From Treponema pedis (GTDB lineage Bacteria; Spirochaetota; Spirochaetia; Treponematales; Treponemataceae): a DNA stretch of 64,000 nt. Shown here piece by piece: positions 18,143 to 27,583 of the stretch; within the stretch, counting starts at the first letter, position 1, and every line of letters starts with the position of its first letter. A program made the translations under genes and the position numbers. Location of the stretch: contig NZ_CP045670.1 in the NCBI RefSeq assembly GCF_017161325.1, forward strand, positions 248,001 to 312,000, given 5' to 3'. Below the pieces are notes generated by a model. The model was not told where the DNA came from. It saw only the letters and a program-made list of their open reading frames with translations, and ran no database searches.

Positions 18143-18162
18143 GGGTAGGGTAGGGTAGAGGG
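18143..18162 (+). other. G-quadruplex-type motif in the pyrG-gyrA gap
   Basis: Four GGG runs with loops TA, TA and TAGA form a classic intramolecular G-quadruplex pattern; the core is a GGGTA triplet repeat. It lies about 170 bases upstream of gyrA, on the template strand for that gene, in a 345-base gap (17973-18317) with no gene. A probable -10-like TATACT lies nearer to gyrA around 18018. Confidence 0.7.
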
Positions 18163-18317
18163 AATATAAAAAGAAATTATAAAATATTTACTTTCAGTGA
18201 AAATTATACTTAACAATATATCTTCATTACTTTTCTCATGAGAAAAACAATTATAAGTAAAGATAAGGGTTGCGTTTCTTTGTTAATTTTGCGGTTTTAA
18301 AACTTTTAAACTTACCG

Positions 18318-19931
18318 TCAAACTTGTATTTTATGATTTTTAACCGCTGCTTCGATAAAATCTTTGAACAGGGCTTGCGGTTTATTCGGGCGGGAAGCAA
18401 ATTCCGGATGGAACTGTGCTGCAACAAACCACGGATGATTTTTAAGCTCTACAATTTCAACTAAATTCCTTTCAGGATTTATACCGCTGAAAATCATATC
18501 CGACTTTTCAAATTTTTCTCTATATAAATTATTAAATTCATAACGGTGTCTGTGCCGTTCCTGTATTTCATGAGTTTTATATGCCTTTTCGGCAAGGGAA
18601 TTTGAAGCAATCATACAACGGTAAAGACCCAACCTAAGTGTTCCTCCGAGCTGTACATCTTTTTGGTCCGGCATTAAGTCTATAACGGGACTTTGACAAT
18701 TTTTATCGAATTCGGAAGAATTGGCCTCAGGCAATTTTAATACATTAAGAGCATATTCAATTACCGCAATTTGCATTCCGAGGCAAATCCCGAAATATGG
18801 GATTTTATTTTCTCTTGCAAATTGAGCCGCAAACAGCATACCTTCTATTCCTCTGTCGCCGAAACCTCCCGGTACAATTACCCCGTTTGCCCCTTTTAAA
18901 ACCTTTTTTGCATCGTCAAGTGACGATATTTTTTTAGAATCTACCCAAACTAATTTTATTTCCGTTTTATGATAAATCCCGGCTGCGGTCAGGGCTTCCA
19001 CTACGCTTAAATATGCATCGGGCAATTCAACATATTTTCCCACAAGTGCAATAGTTACGGATTTTTCGGGGTGATGATAAGTATGAACTATCTTTTTCCA
19101 TTCTTCCAAATCCGGTTTTTTATCTTCAATATTGAATAACTTGCACAAAACCTTTCCTAAACCGGCTTCTTCAAGCATTAAGGGCACTTCATAAATAGAT
19201 TTTGCCGTTAAATTTTCGATTATTGCATCTTGCGGAATATTTGAAAATAAACTTAATTTTTCTTTTACCGATTTTGAAAGAGGTTTTTCGCTTCTGCAAA
19301 CAAGAATATCGGGCTGAATACCGAAGCCCAGCAATTCTTTTACACTGTGCTGCATGGGTTTTGTTTTAATTTCTCCGCATTCTTTTAAATAGGGTAAAAG
19401 TCCCAGATGAACAAACATACAGTTTTCTTTACCTACTGCATAGCGTATTTGGCGGATAGCTTCTATAAACGGAAGAGCTTCGATATCTCCTACGGTACCG
19501 CCTATTTCCGAAATTATAAAATCGGCATCGGTGTGTGTAGCGGTTGACATAATTCTGGATTGAATTTCATCGGTTACATGGGGTACCACCTGTACCGTGC
19601 CGCCGTTATAACCTCCGGCTCTTTCTTTATCCAAAATCGCAAGATAAACCTTCCCTGCGGTTGTGCTGTTAAACTTGTGCAGCGGAACATCGGTAAAACG
19701 TTCGTAATGCCCCAAATCCAAATCGGTTTCTCCGCCGTCTTCGGTAACGAACACCTCTCCGTGCTGGTACGGGTTCATTGTGCCCGGGTCAACATTTAAA
19801 TACGGGTCGAACTTTTGATTTATAACGGAATATCCGCGCCGTTTTAAAAGCATTCCTATAGAAGCTGCCGTAAGACCCTTTCCTAAAGATGAAACAACTC
19901 CGCCTGTAATAAAAATAAACTTCGACCTCAT
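18318..19931 (-). CDS. pyrG: CTP synthase
   Basis: A 537-residue CTP synthase converting UTP and glutamine to CTP. The N-terminal amidoligase domain begins [21 protein letters not shown] (P-loop-like) and includes [23 protein letters not shown]. The C-terminal class I glutamine amidotransferase has the nucleophile in FGICLGMQ, and the His/Glu pair in [13 protein letters not shown] choose ATG 19931, with GGAG upstream, over an in-frame ATG 13 codons earlier that lacks a ribosome binding site. Length is normal. Confidence 0.97.
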   Translation of the reverse strand: MRSKFIFITGGVVSSLGKGLTAASIGMLLKRRGYSVINQKFDPYLNVDPGTMNPYQHGEVFVTEDGGETDLDLGHYERFTDVPLHKFNSTTAGKVYLAILDKERAGGYNGGTVQVVPHVTDEIQSRIMSTATHTDADFIISEIGGTVGDIEALPFIEAIRQIRYAVGKENCMFVHLGLLPYLKECGEIKTKPMQHSVKELLGFGIQPDILVCRSEKPLSKSVKEKLSLFSNIPQDAIIENLTAKSIYEVPLMLEEAGLGKVLCKLFNIEDKKPDLEEWKKIVHTYHHPEKSVTIALVGKYVELPDAYLSVVEALTAAGIYHKTEIKLVWVDSKKISSLDDAKKVLKGANGVIVPGGFGDRGIEGMLFAAQFARENKIPYFGICLGMQIAVIEYALNVLKLPEANSSEFDKNCQSPVIDLMPDQKDVQLGGTLRLGLYRCMIASNSLAEKAYKTHEIQERHRHRYEFNNLYREKFEKSDMIFSGINPERNLVEIVELKNHPWFVAAQFHPEFASRPNKPQALFKDFIEAAVKNHKIQV

Positions 19932-20179
19932 AAAAATTCTCCAGAACAAAAACGGATTATACTTAAACAAGCTGCCGATTAAAGCATAAAAATCTTTTAC
20001 TTAATCGTAACTTTTTTAATTTAAATCTCTTACGGGATTTTATTATATCCGATTTATCGTTTATCGGCAAGTAGAAAAATGAATAAATTCTATAAATTGT
20101 TAAATATAGATTTTTTTTAATTGTATTAAAGGCTTGTAAAATTTATAATTGAATTTGTTTTTTCAAAGAATATAAGCCC

Positions 20180-20530
20180 TTATTTTCTTAAATTCGCCGC
20201 TCCGTTCAGATAAACGTAAACAGGTTTTAACCTTGAATAATAATGAATAAGAAGCCTGACAGTGTTCGGAAGAGAATTTTCCGTTTCAGGTTCCGCCGAA
20301 CAAAAAAGGGCAAGGTCTTTTGCAAAACCGTTTTTACGCAAAGCCGTTGCAGGGTTAAGGGCCGTTATATCTTTAGTAACGGTAAACTGAATTGAAACTA
20401 TATCTTTTTCCCGGAGGCGGTTCAGTTTAAGTATTTCGGAAAATAAAAAACAAACTTCCTTTTGTATACTTTTCGTAGAATTTTCACAGGTAACGGCACC
20501 TCTTACGGCTTTCAGTTTTTTTAAAATCAT
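20180..20530 (-). CDS. aroH: AroH-type chorismate mutase
   Basis: A 116-residue monofunctional chorismate mutase of the trimeric AroH class, making prephenate for phenylalanine and tyrosine. Counterparts of the B. subtilis active-site residues are visible: Arg9 (AVRGAVT), the TVTKDITALNPA segment, Cys and Glu in ALFCSAEPETENSLPNTVRLL with its following Arg, and the late Tyr in VYVYLNGA. AroH enzymes are rare compared with AroQ. It stands alone, behind the ppdK terminator. The 200-base gap to pyrG (19971-20179, downstream of aroH) shows no gene. Confidence 0.9.
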   Translation of the reverse strand: MILKKLKAVRGAVTCENSTKSIQKEVCFLFSEILKLNRLREKDIVSIQFTVTKDITALNPATALRKNGFAKDLALFCSAEPETENSLPNTVRLLIHYYSRLKPVYVYLNGAANLRK

Positions 20531-20544
20531 AGCTTATCTCATAT

Positions 20545-20577
20545 TTAAAAAGCGGAAGTACCGTTTCGGTACTTCCG
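20545..20577 (-). terminator. Intrinsic terminator after ppdK
   Basis: A perfect 11-bp stem (CGGAAGTACCG / CGGTACTTCCG, 20553-20563 and 20567-20577) with a 3-base loop is followed on the minus strand by CTTTTTAAAT. It starts 34 bases after the ppdK stop. Confidence 0.9.
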
Positions 20578-20610
20578 TTTAGGTAATGCCGCTTTTTGTT
20601 TGTTAAAATC

Positions 20611-23440
20611 TTATTTTTTTAAAATAGATTTTTTTACCGGAGCTTTTTTTGGTGAAGCATCGCTTTTTACGGCAGCTTTTTTAGTTTGAGCTTTCTTTAC
20701 GGTATCGGCTTTAACGGAAGCCCCCCGTTTTACAGGCTGAGCCGCGGTTGCTTTTTTTTCAATTTCCGCATGAGCTGCGGCAAGGCGTGCAATAGGAACT
20801 CTCAATGGAGAAGCTGAAACATAATCCATTCCCGCCCGGCAAAAGAATTTAACCGAATTTAAATCTCCGCCGTGTTCACCGCAAACTCCTATTTCAAGGT
20901 CTTTGCGGGTATTGCGCCCTTTTTGAATTGCGGAATCTACAAGCATTCCGACCCCTTCCTGGTCCAGAGATTGGAAAGGGTCCGCCTTAAATACGCCCGC
21001 CTTTGTTTCATCAACATATTCGGGAAGAAATTTGCCGGCATCATCTCGGCTTATACCTATGGTCATTTGCGTTAAATCATTCGTACCGAAAGAGAAAAAC
21101 TCCGCATATTCCGCAATTTTATCGGCAAGAAGGGCAGCTCGCGGAGTTTCTATCATAGTGCCTACCATATATTTAAGTTTTTTATCTTTCGCTTTTTTCT
21201 CTATGATATCGTCCGCAACTTCACGTACACGTTTTTCCAAAATTTTAAATTCCTTTGCGTCAATTGTAAGCGGAATCATTATTTCAGGTAAAACCTTTAT
21301 ACCTTTTTTTTGTGCCGAACATGCAGCCGAGATAATTGCCGTAACCTGCATTTCAAGTATTTCAGGATAGGTAATACTCAATCGGCAGCCCCTATGACCC
21401 AACATCGGATTTGCTTCGGTTAATTGTTCCACCCGATTTTTAACGCTTGCAAAAGAAATATTAAGCCGTTCAGCCAAATTTTGCTGACCTTCTTTATCGT
21501 GGGGAACAAATTCGTGTAATGGAGGGTCGATTAAGCGTATTGTAACGGGATAACCGTTCATTGCTTTAAAGATGCCTTCAAAATCGCGGGTTTGATAAGG
21601 AAGAAGTTTTTTAAGAGCTTTTTCTCTTGCTTCTTTTGTTTCCGCAATAATCATTTCACGGATTGCAAGAATTCTGTTTTCGTCGCTGAAGAACATGTGC
21701 TCCGTTCTGCAAAGACCTATACCTTCGGCTCCGTGTCCGATTGCAATTTTTGCATCTTCAGGAGTATCGGCATTTGTTCTTACATGAATTTTTCTTATTT
21801 CGTTTACCCACTCCATTATTTTTTTTATAGGCTGCCGGAGGTTTGGGATTTATTAAGGTAAGTTCACCCTTGTAAACCGAGCCCTTTGTACCGTCCAAGG
21901 TAATAAAGTCCCCTTCTTTTAAAATAACTCCGCCTGAAGCAATTTCTTTTTTATCGTAATCTATGGAAAGTTTTTCGCAGCCTACAATACAGCATTTACC
22001 CCAGCCGCGTGCAACGACCGCTGCATGGCTTGTTTTTCCGCCCGTAGCGGTTAAAATACCTTCCGCTGCATGCATACCGCCTACATCTTCAGGGCTTGTT
22101 TCATGACGGACTAAGATAACCTTGTTTCCGTCTTTTCTCATTTCTTCAGCACGGGCGGCCGAAAGACAAATTTTTCCGCAAGCGGCACCGGGAACGGCGG
22201 CAATACCGTCGGCAAAATGAGACGCCTTAATTTCCGAAGTCTTTGAATAATCGAGAGTTTTATAAAATACGCCTTCTATATCGGAGGCCTTGATACGTGC
22301 AACAGCCTGTTCCTTTGTAATAAGTTTTTCTTCCACCATATCGACGGCCATTTGAAAGGCTGCGGCGGGAAGTCTTTTTCCGGTACGGCATTGAAGCATA
22401 TAGAGTTTGCCTTCTTCTACCGTAAATTCCATATCCTGCATATCTTTATAATGTTTTTCCAAAATTTTTCTTACTTCATTAAGCCGTTTATATGCTTTAG
22501 GGTCTTCTTTTTCAAAAACATCGAGTTTAATCGGTGTTCTAATGCCTGCAACTACATCTTCGCCTTGCGCATTAAAAAGATATTCACCGTAAAATTCATT
22601 TTTACCGGAATTGGGGTCGCGGGTAAAACAAACTCCGGTTCCGGACGTGTTTCCCTTATTGCCGAAAACCATTTGCATAACATTTACGGCGGTTCCGCGT
22701 ATACCTGTGATATTTTCTACTCGGCGGTAAGTAACGGCTTTTTCCGACATCCATGAGCCGAAGACGGCGCTTATTGCTCCCCATAACTGCTCGAGAGGCT
22801 TTTGCGGAAAGTCCGTTTTTATTTCTTTTTTGTAAAGAGCTTTTGATTTATCTATTACTTCTTTTAATTCCGCTTCATTTACATCGGTGTCCGAAATTTT
22901 TATATTTTCATTTTTATTAAGACGCTTTCTGGTTTTCTTTTCTTTTATATCATTTAAAATTTTATCGAATTTATCCCGTTCAATGTTCATAGCGGTGGAG
23001 CCGTACATAAGAATAAAGCGGCGGTAGGCATCAAGGGCAAATCTCAAATTACCCGTTTTTTTTGCCAATCCGTTAACCGATTCGTCGTTTAAGCCTAAAT
23101 TTAAAATAGTTTCCATCATACCGGGCATTGAAACGGGCGCTCCGGACCGTACGGATACTAAAAGAGGGTCGTTTTTATCTCCCAGCTTTTTACCTGCGGT
23201 TTTTTCCAATTTTGAAAGATACTCTTCTACCTGTTTTTTCAATTCTGCGGGGTACTTGCGGTTATTTTTATAGTACTCCTCGCAAACTTCCGTTGTAATT
23301 GTAAATCCGGCGGGAACGGGTAACCCGATAGCGGTCATTTCCGCCAATCCGGCTCCTTTTCCGCCTAAAACATCTTTCATCGTACCGTTACCTTCGGCAC
23401 GTCCGTCGCCAAAAAAATATACATATTTCGACTTTGCCAT
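20611..23440 (-). CDS. ppdK: Pyruvate, phosphate dikinase (single-base frameshift, lysine-rich tail)
   Basis: Interconverts pyruvate, ATP and Pi with phosphoenolpyruvate, AMP and PPi in pyrophosphate-linked glycolysis. The N-terminal ATP-grasp part starts AKSKYVYFFGDG at ATG 23440 (AGGAGG upstream). The phosphohistidine region reads GGKTSHAAVVARGWGKC and the C-terminal PEP-binding barrel has GLCRTEHMFF and GVCGEHGGD. The frame breaks at a run of eight A (minus strand, 21826-21819). Seven A would give KPPAAYKKIMEWVNEIRK, continuous with the family, and a 942-residue protein. An A8 tract is prone both to sequencing error and to transcriptional slippage. After the normal end (ARLAAAHAEIE) there is a tail of about 48 residues with 15 Lys, like histone H1, not part of usual PPDK. 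Confidence 0.93.
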
Positions 23441-23609
23441 TGCATAGTCCTCCTTGAACATGAGCAATTATTACAATTAACTTCTATTATATTCCTTAAA
23501 ATATTAAATGTCAATGTATAATTCGAATGAATATGAAAAAAAAATGAATTTTTATAAAGCCGGTTATTATTCGCTTAAATATCGGTTTTTCAGGCGTTAT
23601 TAAAGCCGT

Positions 23610-24710
23610 TTACATTCCGCGTTTGGAATAGTCGTTTATATAGCCCTTTCTCAACTCTTTTACATAGTTTGCTTCAAGAGGCGAGTATGTTTTAAATTTT
23701 TTTGAAAGAAAAAATGCCGTAAAATTTTTTTCGCATATTTCTTTTAGTGCAATCATATCATCATAATCCGAAACACAGCATAAAAGAGCCTTGTTTTCGA
23801 TTAAAAGAGCGTTTCTGCTTTGTAAATATTTTGCCGTATTTTTTCCCATATCTTTATATGATATACTGAAAATATTTTCACCCGCTATTTGTGCAAAATC
23901 TTCCAAAAAAGCCGGAATAAGTTTTTCTTTATCGATAAAGTTTTTTACGTTAATTTTTTTTAAAAGGTAAGCCGAAGCGGGCAGGTCCGAAGGTTCTATA
24001 AAATTTATTTCAGGGTACGAATCGTATATTTTTTGATATATTAAAGGCTTAATCGTATCGCTCCGTTTACTTATCGGAAAGGAATTGTCAAGATGTTTTT
24101 CTTTATAATCATTTGGAAAATTTGTATAAAATTCGGCAAATTCGGGCAGTTCCGAAAATATAAAATTACGGCAAATATTTTCTAAGGTTTGCGCTCTTAA
24201 AAAAGCTTCTTTAAGGGTTTCCCCGACACAAACGGCTCCGTGATACGGCATAAGAACCGCTCCTTCATTTCCTAAACATTCTGCGACATTAAAAGCAAGT
24301 TCTTTTGAGCCTGACGGAGCATATTCTGCACATGGAATAAAATTCTTTAGAAGTCTTTTTGCTTTATTGTCTTTTACGGGAATTGAATTTAAACAGCCGG
24401 CAGCTGCGGAGGCGAATTTTTGGTGTGTGTGAATAATAAACCGTATTGAAGATTTTTTTTTGTAAATTTCCGCGTGTAAAAGGCGTTCCGAGGAAGGTCT
24501 TACTGAACCGAACAAATCGGGAGTATTTATGTTAAGAAGTACAATGTTGTCGGGTTTAAGATTTTCGTATCCGCAACCTGAAGGGGTAATTGCAAAATTA
24601 TCATTATCGATACGTACGCTTACATTTCCCCAAGTACGTATTGTAAGACCCGTATGGAGTAATTTTTTCCCCATTTTAATAACGGTAAGTTTTGCATCGG
24701 TTGCCGTCAT
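23610..24710 (-). CDS. Class II aldolase/adducin family protein
   Basis: A 366-residue protein whose first about 190 residues match the zinc-dependent class II aldolase/adducin fold (fuculose- or rhamnulose-phosphate aldolase, ribulose-5-phosphate epimerase). Visible are TWGNVSVR, ITPSGCGYENL, the acidic and zinc-binding SERLLHAEIY and IIHTHQ, and PYHGAVCVG with the third His. The remaining about 170 residues form a less conserved second domain with partial symmetry, which suggests an unusual two-domain member. The substrate is unknown. RBS AAAGGA lies before ATG 24710. Confidence 0.82.
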   Translation of the reverse strand: MTATDAKLTVIKMGKKLLHTGLTIRTWGNVSVRIDNDNFAITPSGCGYENLKPDNIVLLNINTPDLFGSVRPSSERLLHAEIYKKKSSIRFIIHTHQKFASAAAGCLNSIPVKDNKAKRLLKNFIPCAEYAPSGSKELAFNVAECLGNEGAVLMPYHGAVCVGETLKEAFLRAQTLENICRNFIFSELPEFAEFYTNFPNDYKEKHLDNSFPISKRSDTIKPLIYQKIYDSYPEINFIEPSDLPASAYLLKKINVKNFIDKEKLIPAFLEDFAQIAGENIFSISYKDMGKNTAKYLQSRNALLIENKALLCCVSDYDDMIALKEICEKNFTAFFLSKKFKTYSPLEANYVKELRKGYINDYSKRGM

Positions 24711-24800
24711 TCCGTTAATCCTTTAAAAGCTATACCGGATTTTTCAACAAAAAGCCTTGTGCATATTGCATGTGCTTTATGTATTCCGTTTTATCGCTGA

Positions 24801-24844
24801 TGACCGTCATACTATTGAGTTATGACCGTCATACTATTGAGTTA
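24801..24844. repeat. 22-bp tandem duplication across a stop codon
   Basis: Two identical 22-base units (24801-24822, 24823-24844) lie head to tail, with a partial third start. The first-read unit on the minus strand carries the last codons (Ile-Thr-Gln) and the TAG stop of the regulator gene, so the duplication is just behind the stop. Each unit contains ATGAC-C-GTCAT, a small inverted repeat, so the pair forms two adjacent hairpins. Confidence 0.85.
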
Positions 24845-25439
24845 TGACTGTATTTATTTCATTTAAAATAGCATTAAAGTCCAAGGGCTTTTTAAAAAAA
24901 GAATCCGCTCCCAATTCGAGCATTTGGGTTTTAAGCGTACTGTCTTCAAGGCCTGTAACCACGATTATGTAAGGTTCTCCGAAAGAGTCATCGCTTTTTA
25001 TCTTAGTACAAATTTCTTTTCCGCCTATTCCGGGTAAGTCTATATCCAAGATAATAAAACCCGGTCTATACTTTGCAATTTGGGAACCGGCATCGAATCC
25101 GTCATAAGACTGATAAATTGTAAGCTCCGGAATGTTCTTCGTTAAAAATGTAGCTATAGCCTCATTTAAAACCCTATCGTCATCTACAATAATAATGGAA
25201 TTCCAATGGGCTTGACCGGCAGAATCTTCCAAATCTTCAGGTATTTTCATACCCCGATCTTTAATAAAAGAAAGTAAATCCTCGTGATATACACGGTATT
25301 GACCGCCCGGTGTATTAAAGGCTTTCAGATATCCATTGCGAATCCAGTTTATTGCTGTTTGGTTGACGACTCCGCACATATTGGCAACTTCAAGCGCCGA
25401 ATACATTTTTACCCGCCGTCTGCTTTCGTTTTTACTCAT
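24834..25439 (-). CDS. HTH - response-regulator receiver fusion
   Basis: A 201-residue protein with a MerR/excisionase-like DNA-binding domain first (YSALEVANMCGVVNQTAINWIRNGYL, about residues 13-60) and a receiver (REC) domain last (about 82-200). This is the reverse order of most response regulators. REC residues are present: acidic pocket Asp86-88, phosphoacceptor Asp132 (LDIDLPG), Thr162 and Lys184 (FKKPLD). No histidine kinase gene is nearby. It starts 4 bases after recX. The excisionase-type domain usually recognises AT-rich repeats; the target here is unknown. Confidence 0.88.
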   Translation of the reverse strand: MSKNESRRRVKMYSALEVANMCGVVNQTAINWIRNGYLKAFNTPGGQYRVYHEDLLSFIKDRGMKIPEDLEDSAGQAHWNSIIIVDDDRVLNEAIATFLTKNIPELTIYQSYDGFDAGSQIAKYRPGFIILDIDLPGIGGKEICTKIKSDDSFGEPYIIVVTGLEDSTLKTQMLELGADSFFKKPLDFNAILNEINTVITQ

Positions 25440-25443
25440 AATT

Positions 25444-26145
25444 TTAATTATAATAGCTTGCGCTATTATTTTTTATTTCCTCCAAACATAAATTTATAAG
25501 ATTCATAGAAAAACCAAGCCGCTGCATTGACCGCAGAAGTTTTTGTTTATCCTTATATTTTACCGACTGCCTTTTTAAAGCCGTTCGGCAAATATCCTCT
25601 TCGGAATTTTCGGAAAAAAAGTCGCTGAGGGCTTTTTCCGCAACAGCAAAATTCACTCCGCGTAAAGCAAGCTCGGAAGCAAGCCGTTTCCTTCCCTCTT
25701 TTTTACTTATGCTGCGGGTGTTAAGCCATGCAGCGGCAAACCTGCCGTCGTTTAAAAATCCCTTATCGGATAAATAATCCAAGGCGATTTTTATATCGCC
25801 TGCCGAAAAATCTTTTTTTTTCAGCTTTATTTCCAGCTGAAATCTTGAATGTTCGGCTCTGTTTAAATATATCATAGCCGCCGTTTCAACGGCATATCTT
25901 CGGACGGCATTAAGTAATGCGTCCAACAAATCTCCGCTTATTAAAGCACCGCAAGTTTTAGTAAGAAGCTGCAAGTGCTCTTCGTTAAAATATTCCGCAC
26001 GTGTTAAAAAAGACACTCCTTCAGAATTGACAACTTTAATCAATCCTGAAGAAGCGCTGCATATATCCGCAACAAAAAAAGAATTAGCGTTTGCTGAACT
26101 GGAATCTTCGGCGTGCACCGCGCTGACCGTATTTTTTGCGCTCAA
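25444..26145 (-). CDS. recX: RecX family regulatory protein
   Basis: A 233-residue (or shorter) RecX, a modulator that limits RecA filament growth. Typical alpha-helical repeats are SDKGFLNDGRFAAAWLNTRS, KKEGRKRLASELALRGV and RQSVKYKDKQKLLRSMQRLGFS. The start is uncertain: ATG 26145 overlaps the end of rpsI by 62 bases, and the first about 60 residues are Ser/Ala-rich and not family-like. A TTG or GTG start near 26040 is possible, but I see no clear ribosome binding site there. A DNA-repair gene following two ribosomal genes suggests one transcript. Confidence 0.82.
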   Translation of the reverse strand: MSAKNTVSAVHAEDSSSANANSFFVADICSASSGLIKVVNSEGVSFLTRAEYFNEEHLQLLTKTCGALISGDLLDALLNAVRRYAVETAAMIYLNRAEHSRFQLEIKLKKKDFSAGDIKIALDYLSDKGFLNDGRFAAAWLNTRSISKKEGRKRLASELALRGVNFAVAEKALSDFFSENSEEDICRTALKRQSVKYKDKQKLLRSMQRLGFSMNLINLCLEEIKNNSASYYN

Positions 26146-26473
26146 CCATTCGCGAATCCCGTGTAAGCAATCCGTTTGCCTTTAAAGATGCGCGGTTGGA
26201 AATGTCCACTTGAGCCAAGGCTCTGGCAATACCGTGCGAACATGCTCCCGCCTGACCGTTAAGTCCTCCGCCGCAGACAGTAATGATAATGTCGTACTTT
26301 GATTCACTTGCAGTTACCATTAAAGGTTCTTTTGCTTTTTGGATTTGCTCCGCTGTAGCAAAATAGTCGTTAATGTCCTTATCGTTAATCGATAATTTTC
26401 CTTTTCCGTCCCGAATGTATACTCTGGCGACCGATGTTTTTCGGCGGCCCGTTCCCATTCCAATATTTTTCAT
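26084..26473 (-). CDS. rpsI: Ribosomal protein S9
   Basis: A 129-residue small-subunit protein uS9. It has GTGRRKTSVARVYIRDGKG at the N-terminus and the basic tail KKYGQRGARRRFQFSKR that reaches the P-site tRNA. It follows rplM by 10 bases, the usual L13-S9 pair. The end overlaps the longest recX frame. Confidence 0.98.
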   Translation of the reverse strand: MKNIGMGTGRRKTSVARVYIRDGKGKLSINDKDINDYFATAEQIQKAKEPLMVTASESKYDIIITVCGGGLNGQAGACSHGIARALAQVDISNRASLKANGLLTRDSRMVERKKYGQRGARRRFQFSKR

Positions 26474-26483
26474 TCGCTGCTCC

Positions 26484-26912
26484 TTATATTTCCACTGCTA
26501 CGGGGTTTTGTGCTTTATGCGGATGTTCCGAGCCTGCATAGACCTTAACATTCGTTAAAAGCTTTCTGCCAAGCGGTCCCTTGGGAAGCATACCCTTAAT
26601 TGCAATCATCAACGGTTCCGTCGGCTTTTTCTCTATAAGTTTGCTGAAATTGACAGATTTTAAGCCTCCGACATAACCGGTATGTCTGTAGTACATCTTA
26701 TCCTTAGCCTTATTACCAGTTACGGCAACTTTTTCGGCATTTACAATTACTACGTAATCGCCGGTTTCCTGATTGGGAGCAAAAACGGTTTTATGCTTTC
26801 CCCTGAGCATAGCGGCGGTTTTTGCAGCTACACGTCCCAGAGGCTTCCCTGCGGCATCAATTAAGTACCAAGAGCGGGGAGCTTCATGTTCTTTTATAAA
26901 AATAGTTTTCAT
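26484..26912 (-). CDS. rplM: Ribosomal protein L13
   Basis: A 142-residue large-subunit protein uL13, with WYLIDAAGKPLGRVAAKTA, DYVVIVNAEKVAVTG and MLPKGPLGRK. It is the first gene after a consensus promoter (26962-26990), with AGAAGG upstream of the start. Confidence 0.98.
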   Translation of the reverse strand: MKTIFIKEHEAPRSWYLIDAAGKPLGRVAAKTAAMLRGKHKTVFAPNQETGDYVVIVNAEKVAVTGNKAKDKMYYRHTGYVGGLKSVNFSKLIEKKPTEPLMIAIKGMLPKGPLGRKLLTNVKVYAGSEHPHKAQNPVAVEI

Positions 26913-26961
26913 TAGTGTATACCTTCTACAATAAATATATGCAGATAATGTGGGTGCAAAT

Positions 26962-26990
26962 ATTATAAAGGAATAATTGATTTATGTCAA
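26962..26990 (-). promoter_or_regulatory. Consensus sigma-70 promoter of rplM-rpsI
   Basis: Exact TTGACA (26990-26985) and exact TATAAT (26967-26962) are separated by exactly 17 bases. This is the best promoter match in the window and fits strong ribosomal-protein expression. It starts 5 bases after the stop of the small membrane-protein gene. Confidence 0.93.
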
Positions 26991-26994
26991 CAAC

Positions 26995-27228
26995 TTATTC
27001 CGTTTTATTTTCCGCAGCCTTCATAGCGGCTTCTTCTTTACGTGCGTCCTGTTTGTCTTTAATATCGGCAATGCCTATAAAGATGGAAATAAGCCCTACA
27101 AAAGCGGCGAAAATCGGAAGACCTCCGCGCAAAAACAGCAGTATATCCTGCCCCCAGCCCAATCCCATGGGCAAAGCTGAAACTACCGTAAAAGCAATTA
27201 AAATAATACCAATAAAAAGTGCTAACAT
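26995..27228 (-). CDS. Small two-helix membrane protein
   Basis: A 77-residue protein with two hydrophobic helices (about 2-20 and 32-52) joined by a short LGWGQD loop, and a charged C-terminal tail (DIKDKQDARKEEAAMKAAENK). AGGAGG lies before the ATG. Its function is unknown. The gap upstream to the sialidase (27229-27583, 355 bases) holds no gene but contains a dyad at 27510. Confidence 0.75.
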   Translation of the reverse strand: MLALFIGIILIAFTVVSALPMGLGWGQDILLFLRGGLPIFAAFVGLISIFIGIADIKDKQDARKEEAAMKAAENKTE

Positions 27229-27509
27229 TGTAAGCCTCCTAAATCGTAAAAAACTATTATCGCATATTTATAAAAAACGGTCAAGTAAGCATTGAGGGGC
27301 TTTGTTTTATGGAATAAAACATCTTAAATAAGGGTTTACCAAGGTTTTGCAGGCCGTTTTCGGATATTTTTAAAATTTAAATTCGGGTTTAACGGAACGG
27401 TTTTAGGGTAAGTTTTTATCCGAAAAAGACTTCCGTTCTTTTTTACGGACGAATATTCGGTTGCTTTAGGTTCTGGTATTTATTTTGGAATTATAGTATA
27501 TTTATTTTT

Positions 27510-27531
27510 AACAATGGTTAACCTAATTGTT
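27510..27531. promoter_or_regulatory. Extended dyad upstream of the sialidase gene
   Basis: AACAAT - GGTTAACC - TA - ATTGTT is nearly symmetric around an 8-bp perfect palindrome, with two extra bases on one side. It lies 53 bases before the sialidase ATG, next to TATAGT (27493-27498), a possible -10 box. It could be a repressor site for a sugar-responsive regulator, but the assignment is speculative. Confidence 0.4.
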
Positions 27532-27583
27532 TATAAACTGTTTTATTATTAAAACTGTAAAAAACTTACATAGGAGATAATTT

